Below, piece by piece: positions 52,401-60,901 of a stretch of DNA of 64,000 bases. The position numbers and the translations under genes are program-made. Location: assembly GCF_008123515.1 (NCBI RefSeq), contig NZ_VSSR01000025.1:62001-126000 (forward strand), written 5' to 3'. Under the pieces are notes generated by a model. It was not told where the DNA came from and made no database searches. It worked only from the letters and a program-made list of their open reading frames with translations. Numbering within the stretch: position 1 is the first letter of the stretch; each line of letters opens with the position of its first letter. Origin of the DNA: Bradyrhizobium cytisi. GTDB lineage: Bacteria; Pseudomonadota; Alphaproteobacteria; Rhizobiales; Xanthobacteraceae.

Positions 52401-52599
52401 GGATCGTGATGTAGCGCTCGATCTCTTCCGCCGACAGGCCCGGGCTCTGCGTGACGATGTCGACCATCGGCGGGGTCGGATCGGGATAGGCCTCGATGTT
52501 GAGCTGATTGAACGCAATCAGGCCGCCGATGAGCACGGCGACAAACATGCCGACCATCAGGAAGCGCCGGTTGACGGCTAGGGCGACGAGACGGTCCAT
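49483..52599 (-). CDS. CusA/CzcA-type heavy-metal RND efflux transporter
   Basis: This is a 1038-residue 12-helix proton-driven pump. The heavy-metal RND signature is present: PPMVDIVTQSPGLSAEEIERYITIPIE at the N-terminus, DFGLIVDATVIMVEAIFRR in the central helices carrying the proton-relay Asp residues, and QSAVVRGVGLIRSIDDLANTMI and FPGVEFNFSQYLQD in the porter domain. It should expel monovalent or divalent metal ions across both membranes with the adaptor encoded just upstream (33 bp). Metal specificity (Cu/Ag versus Co/Zn/Cd) is not settled by what I can see. No regulator gene adjoins it. Confidence 0.94.
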   Translation of the reverse strand: MDRLVALAVNRRFLMVGMFVAVLIGGLIAFNQLNIEAYPDPTPPMVDIVTQSPGLSAEEIERYITIPIETQVAGLKNLTTIRTISLYGLSDVKLQFSFAYTYDEALQQVLNRLAQLAPLPGNVQPQISPLSPIGEIFRYRLVGPPNYSVLDLKTIQDWILQRRFRAVPGVIDVTGWGGKSKTYELQVDNNKLVANGLTLPQLLQAVSNSNVNVGGNTVNIGQQSAVVRGVGLIRSIDDLANTMIAQTNGNPVLVKDVATVTVGQKPRLGIAGIDDSDDIVQGIVLMRRGEQSSPTIKRVHQLVQTINESSILPPGVRIERIYDRGDLIELTTHTVLHNMVVGILLIVLLQWIFLGDLRSALIVGATIPFALFFAVIILVLRGESANLLSVGAIDFGLIVDATVIMVEAIFRRLTQTTPPAESEQMSPDTLFGMKSHAILSAAADVSRSIFFAAAIIIAAFLPLFTLSGVEGNIFGPMARTYAYALAGGLLATFTVTPALSAIILPAHVEETETRVMQILHRIYMPVLNWAVANRSIMLGASVGLVLMTVALGRLLGLEFLPKLEEGNLWIRATLPPTISLQEGNSYVNEMRKLIRARPEVESVVSQHGRPDDGTDAAGFFNAEFFAPLKPVDQWPGTHDKEELTAQLLKQLDDRFPGVEFNFSQYLQDNVSEAVSGVKGENSIKLFGSDLQALTDTANKIKSVLATVQGVTDLAVFTSLGQPTVQIDIDRAKAARYGLAPGDINATIKVAIGGDTAGDIYEPGSDRHFPIIVRLAPEYRRSAEAIQNIRIGAPGPNGSVTQIPLSEVANISLVSGAAYIYREQQERYLPIKFSVRERDLGSAIREAQQKIADQVQLPPASHMEWVGEFGNLQDAIRRLSIVVPISLALIGILLWFNFGSMTDTLLAMSVIPMAIFGGVLGLLITGTAFSVSAAIGFIALFGIAVMDGIIILSQFNQLIDEGMDRVSAVIRTGELQLRPVLMTCVVAGVGLLPAALSAGIGSQVQKPLAVVVVTGMMLAPVVILVTLPVLISFFSRRAR

Positions 52600-52632
52600 T
52601 CAGGTTTTTCGCAGTTTCTTGGGGCTCGTCGA

Positions 52633-53877
52633 TCAGCTACCGGACGCCGCGCGGTCGATGAACAGGCTGCCTTTGACGACGATCTGTTCGCCGGGCTTCA
52701 GGTTGCTGGTCACCTCGACGAGGTTGCCGTTGATGAGGCCGGTCTTGATCTGGCGGAGCTCGACCGACTTGTCCTCGCGCGCGACCCAGATGCGGACCTG
52801 GTCGCCTTCGTAGATCAGCGCCTGCTTCGGCACCGCAGGCGCCCCGCGGTCGCCGGCCGAATAGATCGTGACGTTGGCGAACATTTCCGGCTTGAGCAGA
52901 CCATCCTTGTTGTCGATCGTGGCGCGGACCAGCAGGCGGCGGGTACTGGGATCGATCGCGGCGGCGACGTAGTTGATCTTGGCGGTCAGCGGACGGCCCG
53001 GCAGCGCCATCACGTTGACGCTGATGTCCTGCCCGACGCTGACGGAGGCGGCGTCGCTCTCGCGCACGAAAGCGGTGAGCCAGACCGTGGAGAGATCGCC
53101 GATCACGAAGACCGGATCGCTGGCGCCGGAGTTGACGTATTGGCCGGGACCGATCTTGCGCTGCACGACCGTGCCCGAGATCGGCGCATAGATCGTGATT
53201 TCCGGATTGATGGTGCTCTTGGTCTGGAACGCCTTGATCGTCTCGTCGGTGAAACCGAGGATCCGCAGCTTGTTGTTTGCAGCCTCCAGCGCCGTCACCG
53301 AGGAGCGCATGTCGTTCTGCGCCTGGACCTGGGTCGCTTCCGCCTGCTGATAGTCCTTGAGTGGAATGGCGCGGCCTTCGTAGAGATCCTTGGCGCGCCG
53401 GTACTGGATGTCGGCAAGCTCAAGCGCCGACTTCGCCTTGTTCTGCGACGTCATCGCCGCGATGAAATCGTTCTGGGCCTGCACGGTGTCGGCGGCCTCG
53501 ATTGTGAACAGCGGTTGACCTTGGGTCACGCTCTCGCCGGGCTTGGCGAGCAGCTTGGTCACCCGGCCCGCATAAGGCGAGAACACCGGCGTCGAACGGT
53601 CTTCGTCGACCGCGACCTTGCCTTCGGTGACATACTCGGCGCGGAAGCTTTTGGCATTGACCGGCTCGATCGTCAGCGTCGCCCATTCCGACGGTGTCGG
53701 CGTGAAGTTCTGCGCATTCCGGCGCGACTGGCTGGAGACTTCGGAATGGCTCTTGTCCTTGGCGCCCGCATGGAGAAAGCCGTAGGCCCCGGCCCCGGCA
53801 AGCGCCAGTAAAACTACGGATGTAATCACCCGTCGTTTTGTAAGCACCTGCAATCGCTTGGTATTTTCAACTACCAT
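52633..53877 (-). CDS. RND efflux periplasmic adaptor (CusB/CzcB-like)
   Basis: This 414-residue membrane-fusion protein has an N-terminal membrane anchor (residues about 15-33, VITSVVLLALAGAGAYGFL). The coiled-coil hairpin helices are in AQNDFIAAMTSQNKAKSALELADIQYRRAKDLYEG and DYQQAEATQVQAQNDMRSSVTALEAANNKLR. The lipoyl-like hinge VFSPYAGRVTKLLAKPGESVTQGQPLFTI and ITIYAPISGTVVQRKIGPGQYV, and the beta-barrel VSVGQDISVNVMALPG, complete the fold. It links the CusA-type pump to an outer-membrane channel. No His-rich metal-binding N-terminus is present. Confidence 0.93.
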   Translation of the reverse strand: MVVENTKRLQVLTKRRVITSVVLLALAGAGAYGFLHAGAKDKSHSEVSSQSRRNAQNFTPTPSEWATLTIEPVNAKSFRAEYVTEGKVAVDEDRSTPVFSPYAGRVTKLLAKPGESVTQGQPLFTIEAADTVQAQNDFIAAMTSQNKAKSALELADIQYRRAKDLYEGRAIPLKDYQQAEATQVQAQNDMRSSVTALEAANNKLRILGFTDETIKAFQTKSTINPEITIYAPISGTVVQRKIGPGQYVNSGASDPVFVIGDLSTVWLTAFVRESDAASVSVGQDISVNVMALPGRPLTAKINYVAAAIDPSTRRLLVRATIDNKDGLLKPEMFANVTIYSAGDRGAPAVPKQALIYEGDQVRIWVAREDKSVELRQIKTGLINGNLVEVTSNLKPGEQIVVKGSLFIDRAASGS

Positions 53878-54022
53878 GGGGCCCGGTCAAGTCTGCGACG
53901 ATCTCGGCAAACGACTGCCTCATCGGTCGCGCTAATAGTGCCGAATTGAGATTTCAAACAACCTAAAAAACGCTGGGCGTCCTGCGGTTTGCGTTAAAAA
54001 TTTGCGACGCGTCAGCTTCACG

Positions 54023-55438
54023 TCAGCTTCGCGCCGGCCATTGCGGCGGATGGCTGCCGAGCGGCATGGCCGGACGGCTCCATCGCGCCGGTGTCCGCGA
54101 CAGCACCGCCGAATGGCGCACCGCCGTCAACGTGCCGAAGCCAGATGACACTGTCTCTATGAACGTTGCATGTACAGCCTCACCCGTAAGATCCGGGGTG
54201 TTAAGACCACCTTCGAGACGGCCGAGATTCCAAAGCCAGCGTCCGGTCTGCGCCAGCGACACGCACACGTGCCAGCTGCCGCCTTCACGCGCCTGGCGCG
54301 CCCTCGCCATCATCGCGCCGAATGCCATCAGATAGCCGGTGGCGTGGTCGAGCATCTGCGCCGGCAATTCCTTGGGACCGTTGATGCCGGCGGCCTTGCC
54401 TTCCGCGTCGTTGAAGCCGGTCGTGGTCTGCACCAGCGAATCGAAGCCGCGCCGCTCGGCCCATGGGCCGGCATGGCCGTAAGCCGACAGCGTGACGTAG
54501 ACGATGCCGGGATTGATCTCCGCGGCCTGCTCCGGCGAAAAGCCGAGGGCTGCGAGCGCGCGCGGGCGATAGCCTTGCGAGAAGATGTCGGCCTCCTTCA
54601 ACAGCGCGCGCAGCTGCGCTTGGCCCGCCTCGCTCTTCAGCTCGATGAAGGTGGTGAGCTTGCCGCGGCCGGTGTCGATGGTGAGCCAGGGAATGGCAGG
54701 CAGCTCCGGCCCCGAGACGAGCATCACGTCCGCACCGTGCGCGGCAAGCGTGCGGCCGGCGACGGGACCGGCGATGACGCGGGAGAGATCGAGCACGCGA
54801 AGACCCGAGAGGGGGCGATCGCCTTTGGGCCACGGCTTTTTAGACCAAGATTTTGGAGAGGCGTCGCCGATCTTCTCGATCGAGATCAGCGGCAATTGCG
54901 CGAGCGCACGTGCTTGCGGCAGCGCCGACCATTCATCGTAAGAGCGCATCAGAGCGACGACCCCGCCGGCGGCATAGGCCGCGGCTTCAAAATCCTCGCC
55001 CTTCCATTGCATCAGCGCGGCTTGCACCTTCTCGCGCTCGGGCACACAGCCAAGCACCTTGCAGACGGCGTCGCGGTGATGCCTGAAATTGGTGTGGCAG
55101 CGAACGAAACGGCTATCGCCGGTCTTGTAGACGCCGGCGATGGCATCCCAGGCCGGTGGCGGCGGCTTGTCGTCGAGGCGCAGATAACGCTCGGAACGGC
55201 ATTCGACGACGGCGTGACGCATGTCGACGGCGACATCCTGCGCCTCGACGCCGCGCATCCGCCAGATTTCAGCAGCGGCAAGGCCGGCAGCGGCAATCGT
55301 CGTTTGTCCGGCAACGGCAACGCGAAACGAGGATGGGATCTGCGGCTCTTCGCCGGTCAGCCATACACGCGCGAGCGCAGCCTTGTCGCCGTCGGCGGAA
55401 GCCCAGATGTCGCTGAGAATGTCGGCAGGGCTTTGCAT
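54023..55438 (-). CDS. CaiB/BaiF family CoA-transferase
   Basis: This is a 471-residue family III CoA-transferase. The N-terminal 170 residues form an extra helical extension seen in longer relatives. The core has GLRVLDLSRVIAGPVAGRTLAAHGADVMLVSGPE (Rossmann start), KLTTFIELKSEAGQAQLRALLKEADIFSQGYRPRALAALGFS, and VYVTLSAYGHAGPWAERRGFDSLVQTTTGF, where the Asp of RGFDS is the expected catalytic nucleophile. It moves CoA between carboxylates. Its substrates are unknown. It diverges from a small membrane protein gene. Confidence 0.9.
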   Translation of the reverse strand: MQSPADILSDIWASADGDKAALARVWLTGEEPQIPSSFRVAVAGQTTIAAAGLAAAEIWRMRGVEAQDVAVDMRHAVVECRSERYLRLDDKPPPPAWDAIAGVYKTGDSRFVRCHTNFRHHRDAVCKVLGCVPEREKVQAALMQWKGEDFEAAAYAAGGVVALMRSYDEWSALPQARALAQLPLISIEKIGDASPKSWSKKPWPKGDRPLSGLRVLDLSRVIAGPVAGRTLAAHGADVMLVSGPELPAIPWLTIDTGRGKLTTFIELKSEAGQAQLRALLKEADIFSQGYRPRALAALGFSPEQAAEINPGIVYVTLSAYGHAGPWAERRGFDSLVQTTTGFNDAEGKAAGINGPKELPAQMLDHATGYLMAFGAMMARARQAREGGSWHVCVSLAQTGRWLWNLGRLEGGLNTPDLTGEAVHATFIETVSSGFGTLTAVRHSAVLSRTPARWSRPAMPLGSHPPQWPARS

Positions 55439-55491
55439 GACCGCTTCTCTCCCTTAGCTTTGCGACTTCCATTAGCACACAAAGGAATGCA

Positions 55492-55779
55492 ATGGCTGCC
55501 ATCGATCCCCTCACCGCGGGCGCCGTGTTCATCGCAACGGCGGCCACCGACGCAGTCTATGTGATGTTCACCTCGGCCGTGATCGCGCGCAAGCGCGTCC
55601 CGGCGGCGAACTGGAGCGCGGTCTGGTACCTGCTCTCGTCCTACGCCGTGATCAGCTACACCGAGAACGCCTTCTATGTCGCGTTCGCGGCGATGGGTTC
55701 CTGGGCCGGCGCCTACGCCTCGCTGACCTTCCTGCACCGCCCGCCCGGCGGCCCGCCGGTGGGAGCGGCGCCGGAGTGA
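55492..55779 (+). CDS. Small two-helix membrane protein, hypothetical
   Basis: This 95-residue protein has two to three hydrophobic segments (about 7-30, 44-58 and 60-80): AGAVFIATAATDAVYVMFTSAV, WYLLSSYAVISYTENAFYVAFAAMGSW. The C-terminus is Pro/Gly-rich and probably cytoplasmic. The pattern is conserved-looking but has no assigned family in my reading. A family-A repeat begins 18 bp after its stop. Confidence 0.65.
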   Translation: MAAIDPLTAGAVFIATAATDAVYVMFTSAVIARKRVPAANWSAVWYLLSSYAVISYTENAFYVAFAAMGSWAGAYASLTFLHRPPGGPPVGAAPE

Positions 55780-55796
55780 GGGCACGCTGTTTCCGC

Positions 55797-55910
55797 CGTC
55801 ATTGCGAGCGAAGCGAAGCAATCCTCTATCCTCGTCATTGCGAGCGCAGCGAAGCAATCCAGAATCCCTCCGCGGAAAGACTGGATTGCTTCGCTACGCT
55901 CGCAATGACG
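55797..55910. repeat. Palindromic intergenic repeat, family A with duplicated left arm (copy 3)
   Basis: Two direct copies of the left arm (CGTCATTGCGAGCG followed by AAGCGAAGCAATCC or CAGCGAAGCAATCC, at 55797 and 55833) are followed by one right arm (CTGGATTGCTTCGCTACGCT to CGCAATGACG). Pairing is possible with either left arm. It lies between the small membrane protein gene and the convergent dnaE2 gene. Confidence 0.9.
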
Positions 55911-55934
55911 GGTGTGGCGGCTCCCCACCACTCC

Positions 55935-58900
55935 TCAATGGAAATCCCGCGACGGCGGCAGGATGCGGACGTTGCGGGGGTGGCGGATTTTTTGCGCCGG
56001 CATGTCCGCGTGGTCGCGGCGGTCGTCATTGAGCGGCTCGATCAGGTCGGCGCCTGCCGGGACCGGATGCTTGCGGCTCAGGGCATCGTTGGCAAGACCG
56101 ACCAGATCGTGCGAGCGGTCGATCATGCGCTGCGCGATCAGATGCGTCACCTTCTCGGGGCTGCTCTGGATATAGCCTTCGACCTGGATGAGGCGCGCGC
56201 CCATCACCTCCTTGCGGTACTGCTCCATGATCTTGGGCCACACCACGACATTGGCGATACCGGTTTCGTCCTCCAGCGTCATGAACACGACGCCACTGGC
56301 GCTGCCGGGCCGCTGCCGCACCAGCACCACGCCGGCGCAGCGGACGCGGCGCCGTTCGTTCTCATGGCTGATCTCCTTGCAGGCGACGATCCGCTCGCGC
56401 GAAAACGTCTCGCGCAGGAATTCCATCGGGTGGCCCTTGAGTGACAGCCGGATGGTCTGGTAGTCGGCGACGACCTGTTCGGGACGCGGCATCACCGGCA
56501 ACGGCTTGGCCTGCTCGTCCGGCTGCTCGCGCGCGGTGGCTGCCTCGAACAGCGGCAGCGCCACATCGTCGGGCAGCCGTCGCACCTGCCACAGTGCCTC
56601 GCGGCGGTCGAGCCCGAGCGAGCGGAATGCATCAGCATCCGCCAGCAGGATCAGCGCGCGCTTGGGCAGGCCGGTGTCGCGGGCAAAATCTTCGAGCGAG
56701 GTGAACCGTTGGCGGTCGCGAGCCTTGATGATGCGGTCGGCCCAGTCTTCCTGAGTGACATAGACCTTGCCCTGCCGCTTCGCTTGCTCCGCTTTGAGGA
56801 ATTCCTCATCCGGATCGAGCCAGTGAAAGCCGTCGATCTGGCGGAAGCCGAGGCGAACGGCACAATATCTGTCGTCCGTGTTCTCCAGCGTGTTCTGCGC
56901 AAAGCTATAGGACACGTCGATCTCGCGCACCTCGATGCCGTTCTTGCGGGCGTCGCCGACGATCTGCGCCGGCGCGTAAAAGCCCATCGGCTGCGAGTTC
57001 AGAAGCCCGCAGCAGAAGGCGTCGGGATGATGATACTTCAGCCATGACGAGATATAGACGAGCTGGGCAAAGCTCGCGGCATGGCTCTCCGGGAAACCAT
57101 AGGAGCCGAAGCCCTTGATCTGGTCAAAACAGCTTCTGGCGAAGTTTGCATCATAGCCGCGCGCGACCATGTTGCCGATCAGCTTCTCCTCGTATTGGCC
57201 GATGGTGCCGACATTGCGAAAGGTCGCCATCGAGCGGCGCAGGCCGTTGGCTTCCTCGGGGGTGAATTTCGCCGCCTCGATCGCAATACGCATCGCCTGT
57301 TCCTGGAACAGAGGCACGCCCTTCGTCTTGTGCAGCACCTTGTAGAGCTCGTCCGCGGGACCATGCTCGGGCGATGGCGAGGGATAGATCACCTTCTCTA
57401 GCCCGTTCCGCCGGCGCAGATATGGATGCACCATGTCGCCCTGGATCGGACCCGGACGCACGATCGCGACCTCGATGACGAGATCGTAGAAGGTCCGCGG
57501 CTTCAGCCGCGGCAGCATGTTCATCTGTGCGCGGCTCTCGACCTGGAACACGCCGAGCGACTCGCCAGCACACAGCATGTCGTAAACCTTGGGATCGTCC
57601 TGCGGAACGGTCGCCAGAACCCAGCGCTCGCCCTTATGCCGATCGATCAGATCAAAACACTTCCGGATGCAGGTCAGCATGCCCAGCGCGAGCACGTCGA
57701 CCTTCATCATGTTGAGCGCGTCGACGTCGTCCTTGTCCCATTCGATGAAAGTACGGTCGTCCATCGCGGCGTTGCCGATCGGCACATAGGTGTCGAGCCG
57801 GTCTTGCGTCAGCACATAGCCGCCGACATGCTGGGAGAGATGACGCGGGAATTCGATCAGCTCGGTCGCAAGCTCGACCGCGAGATTGATCATGGGATTT
57901 TGCGGATCGAGCCCGGCCTGCCTCACCTGCATGTCGTTGAGACCCTTGCCCCAGCTGCCCCAGACGGTGTCGGCGAGCGCGGCGGTGACGTCCTCGGTCA
58001 GCCCCAGCGCCTTGCCGACGTCGCGGATGGCGCTGCGCGGACGATAATGGATAACGGTGGCGATGATCGCAGCGCGGTGGCGGCCGTAGCGGCGATAGAC
58101 ATATTGCATCACCTCCTCGCGCCGCGAATGCTCGAAATCGACGTCGATATCCGGCGGCTCCAGCCGCTCCTTGGAGATGAAGCGCTCGAACAGCAGATCG
58201 ACCTTGGTCGGATCGACCGAGGTGATGCCGAGCACGTAGCACACCGCCGAATTGGCCGCCGATCCCCGCCCCTGGCACAGGATGTTCTGGCTGCGCGCGT
58301 AATGAACGATGTCATGCACGGTGAGGAAGTAATGCGCGTATTTCAGCTCGGCGATCAGCGCGAGCTCCTTGTGCAAGGTCGCGCGGAGCTTTGCGTCGAT
58401 GTTGTCGATCCCGCCAAAATATTTATCGACGCCTGCCCAGGTCAGATCCTCCAGATGCCCCTGCGCGGTCTTGCCCGGCGGCACCGGCTCGTCCGGATAT
58501 TGATATTTGAGCTGGTCGAGCGAGAAGTCGATCTTGTCGGCAAAGCGCATGGTCTCCGCAATCGCCTCGGGGAAATCGCGGAACAGCCGCGCCATCTCGC
58601 GCGGCGTCTTCAGAAAGCGCTCGGCGTTGGCTTCCAGCTTGCGTCCGACCGCCTCGATCGTGGTCTTTTCCCGGATGCAGGTCAGCACGTCCTGAAGCGG
58701 CCGGCGGCCGGGATCATGATAGAGCACCTCGTTGGTCGCGAGCAGCGGCACCCTTGCTTTGGCTGCGAGATCGTCGAGCCGCGCCAGACGGCGACGGTCG
58801 TCGCCGCGATAGACCAGGCTCGCGGCCAGCCACACGCCTTCGGCGCGGCTGGCCTCGAGCCTTGAAAGCACATCCAGCGCTTTCGCATCATCAAACCGAT

Positions 58901-59315
58901 GCGGCAGCGTCAGGACCAGGAGCTGGCCTTCAGAAAACTCCAGAAGATCGGCGAAGCTGAGATGGCATTCGCCCTTCTCGATTCGCGTGATGTCGTCGCC
59001 ACGCTTGCCTCTGGTGAGGAGTTGGCACAGCCGGCCATAGGCGGCGCGATCGCGCGGATAGACAAAAATGTCGGGCGTATCGTCGATGAAGACGATGCGC
59101 GCACCGATCAGGAGCTTTGGCTTGTGCAGCACCGTGTCATTGTCGAGCTCATTCCAGGCCCGTACCACGCCGGCCAGCGTGTTGTGATCGGCAATGCCGA
59201 TCACGGGAATGCCGAGCTTGCTGGCCTGATGCACATAGGCGCGCGGATCCGAGCCGCCGCGCAGGAAGGAGAAGTTTGTGGTGATGCCGATCTCGGCATA
59301 AGCTGATGTCGTCAT
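55935..59315 (-). CDS. dnaE2: Error-prone DNA polymerase DnaE2 (ImuC)
   Basis: This 1126-residue C-family polymerase is started at the ATG at 59315 (MTTSAYAEIGITTNFSFLRGG), which overlaps the imuB stop by 4 bp. An open N-terminal extension is not family-like. It has a PHP domain (residues 5-270), the polymerase catalytic PPDIDVDFEHSRREEVMQYVYRRYG (two catalytic Asp), fingers, a helix-hairpin-helix region, and a C-terminal OB fold (VRQRPGSASGVVFMTLEDETGIANVVVWP). DnaE2 carries out SOS-induced mutagenic translesion synthesis with ImuA and ImuB. It is the third gene of the LexA-controlled mutasome operon. Confidence 0.97.
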   Translation of the reverse strand: MTTSAYAEIGITTNFSFLRGGSDPRAYVHQASKLGIPVIGIADHNTLAGVVRAWNELDNDTVLHKPKLLIGARIVFIDDTPDIFVYPRDRAAYGRLCQLLTRGKRGDDITRIEKGECHLSFADLLEFSEGQLLVLTLPHRFDDAKALDVLSRLEASRAEGVWLAASLVYRGDDRRRLARLDDLAAKARVPLLATNEVLYHDPGRRPLQDVLTCIREKTTIEAVGRKLEANAERFLKTPREMARLFRDFPEAIAETMRFADKIDFSLDQLKYQYPDEPVPPGKTAQGHLEDLTWAGVDKYFGGIDNIDAKLRATLHKELALIAELKYAHYFLTVHDIVHYARSQNILCQGRGSAANSAVCYVLGITSVDPTKVDLLFERFISKERLEPPDIDVDFEHSRREEVMQYVYRRYGRHRAAIIATVIHYRPRSAIRDVGKALGLTEDVTAALADTVWGSWGKGLNDMQVRQAGLDPQNPMINLAVELATELIEFPRHLSQHVGGYVLTQDRLDTYVPIGNAAMDDRTFIEWDKDDVDALNMMKVDVLALGMLTCIRKCFDLIDRHKGERWVLATVPQDDPKVYDMLCAGESLGVFQVESRAQMNMLPRLKPRTFYDLVIEVAIVRPGPIQGDMVHPYLRRRNGLEKVIYPSPSPEHGPADELYKVLHKTKGVPLFQEQAMRIAIEAAKFTPEEANGLRRSMATFRNVGTIGQYEEKLIGNMVARGYDANFARSCFDQIKGFGSYGFPESHAASFAQLVYISSWLKYHHPDAFCCGLLNSQPMGFYAPAQIVGDARKNGIEVREIDVSYSFAQNTLENTDDRYCAVRLGFRQIDGFHWLDPDEEFLKAEQAKRQGKVYVTQEDWADRIIKARDRQRFTSLEDFARDTGLPKRALILLADADAFRSLGLDRREALWQVRRLPDDVALPLFEAATAREQPDEQAKPLPVMPRPEQVVADYQTIRLSLKGHPMEFLRETFSRERIVACKEISHENERRRVRCAGVVLVRQRPGSASGVVFMTLEDETGIANVVVWPKIMEQYRKEVMGARLIQVEGYIQSSPEKVTHLIAQRMIDRSHDLVGLANDALSRKHPVPAGADLIEPLNDDRRDHADMPAQKIRHPRNVRILPPSRDFH

Positions 59316-60901
59316 GCGAAGAGACCGTGCACGTACCAGCCGGGAGAAGCGGGCTTGCCGTCGGCGTCGAACACCTCCCCCTCGTAAAGACCATCGCGAA
59401 AAATCCAGAAGCGCAGGCCTTCGGCATCCTCGATGCGGAAATAATCCCGCGTCAGCTGCTTGCCGTCCTGCCGCCACCATTCCATGGCGATGCGCTCGGG
59501 TCCTTCCACCCGCACCACCGCATGTTTTGCACGCCGCCAGGTGAATTGATGCGGCGGGCCATCAGGCACGGTCGCGAACGGCACTGTGACCGGCTCCGGC
59601 TTGTCGAACAGCCGCAAGGGGCGCAGCGGCGGCTCGCTCTCGGCACGCGCCGGCCATTCGGCCTGCATGGCAGCGGCGAGATGATGCTGCGCGGGCGCGG
59701 CCAGCACCGCACTTTCAGGGATATGGGTGTCCTGCGGCAGATGCACGACGACGCGTTTTCCGCCGATACGCGCGGCGATGCGGTCGATCAGCGCGGCGAG
59801 CTCGTCATTGTCATGGACATTGGCGTCGAGATCGCGCTGCTCCTGCACCACGATCTCGGTGCGGCTCGCCGACAGCCGCACCATATCGAAGCCGAATCCG
59901 GGATCGAGGGGATCGGCAAGCGCATCGAGCCGCTCGCGGAACAGCCGGTCGATGACGGCACTTCGCGTCACGGGACGCCCGGTCTCGACCATGATCGCGC
60001 GCACCACTCCGTCGGTGCGGAAGAACGCGGCCTCTAATCGGCGCGCGCCCTTGCCCTGCTTTTCCATGGAAGCGATCAGCGTATCGGCCAGCCGCGACAG
60101 CGTCATCGCGATCATGGTGTCGGTCGCGATCGGCTCGGCAAAGCGTTTTTCCACGATGTAGTCGGGCAGCGGTTTTCGCGGGCTGATCGGCGCATCGCCC
60201 TGCCCCAGCGCATGCGCGAGCAGCGTGGAGAACCGCGCGCCGAACCGCGCCGTGATTTCGCTCGGCGTGCGCAAGGCGACATCGCCGATCGTCTTCAGCC
60301 CGGCCCGGCGCAGGCCGGTGGTGATGGCCTCGTCCGCACCGAGCGCGGACACCGGAAACCGGTCGATCGCCGCCGCCTCCCCGCCATTGACAACAATAAC
60401 GCCAGGCGTCTGCCGCGTCAGCGTGCGCGCGCAGACCGAGGTGCTGGCGATTGCGGCGCCGACGGCAAAGCCCTGGCGCGCCAGCGCACGGACCAGCGTC
60501 TGCAACAATGCAGCCTCGCCACCGAACAGATGCGCACAGCCGGTGATGTCGAGGAACAGCCCGTGCGGCGGATCGAGCGCCACCAGCGGCGTGAAGCGGT
60601 CGCACCAGTCGGCGATATCGCTCAACGCCTTTGCATCGGCCACGACATCGGCGTCGAACACTTTCAGGTCCGGATACATCGCTCGCGCATTCGCCAGCGG
60701 CTGGCCGATGTACAGACCGAGCCGCTCGGCCGCCTCGTCCAGCGCATGGATCACCAGCGCATTGTTGTCCTTGATGACGACAATGCTGGGCTCATCCTGC
60801 GCGCCGCTGCTCACCTGCAAGAACCGCTGGATCCGGTCGATGGGCAGGCGCGGCAGCCACAGGCTGAGAATACGCCGACGGTTCAGAGAACTGGCACTCA
60901 T
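59312..60901 (-). CDS. imuB: ImuB, Y-family DNA polymerase-like mutasome subunit
   Basis: This is a 529-residue protein. I choose the ATG at 60901 (MSASSLNRRRILSLWLPRLPIDR). It has the Y-family fold but the catalytic DxD motif of the palm is absent, LWLPRLPIDRI standing there, as in all ImuB proteins. The rest (FLDITGCAHLFGGEAALLQ, then TTGLRRAGLKTIGDVALRTPSEITARFGA) matches. It is a non-catalytic scaffold that links ImuA and DnaE2 to the beta clamp. The start lies 110 bp inside the imuA gene, and the stop overlaps dnaE2 by 4 bp. Confidence 0.95.
   Translation of the reverse strand: MSASSLNRRRILSLWLPRLPIDRIQRFLQVSSGAQDEPSIVVIKDNNALVIHALDEAAERLGLYIGQPLANARAMYPDLKVFDADVVADAKALSDIADWCDRFTPLVALDPPHGLFLDITGCAHLFGGEAALLQTLVRALARQGFAVGAAIASTSVCARTLTRQTPGVIVVNGGEAAAIDRFPVSALGADEAITTGLRRAGLKTIGDVALRTPSEITARFGARFSTLLAHALGQGDAPISPRKPLPDYIVEKRFAEPIATDTMIAMTLSRLADTLIASMEKQGKGARRLEAAFFRTDGVVRAIMVETGRPVTRSAVIDRLFRERLDALADPLDPGFGFDMVRLSASRTEIVVQEQRDLDANVHDNDELAALIDRIAARIGGKRVVVHLPQDTHIPESAVLAAPAQHHLAAAMQAEWPARAESEPPLRPLRLFDKPEPVTVPFATVPDGPPHQFTWRRAKHAVVRVEGPERIAMEWWRQDGKQLTRDYFRIEDAEGLRFWIFRDGLYEGEVFDADGKPASPGWYVHGLFA

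Noticed and set aside
49732..52581. Long plus-strand open frames opposite the RND pump gene
   Set aside because: Antisense shadows with low-complexity Arg/Asp/His-rich translations; the pump frame has all RND motifs.
57426..58865. 479-codon plus-strand frame opposite dnaE2
   Set aside because: Antisense shadow; the minus-strand polymerase frame is complete and has all catalytic motifs.
59316..59480. N-terminal extension of the DnaE2 frame
   Set aside because: Lies inside imuB and does not resemble DnaE2; the ATG at 59315 gives the family start and a 4-bp overlap.
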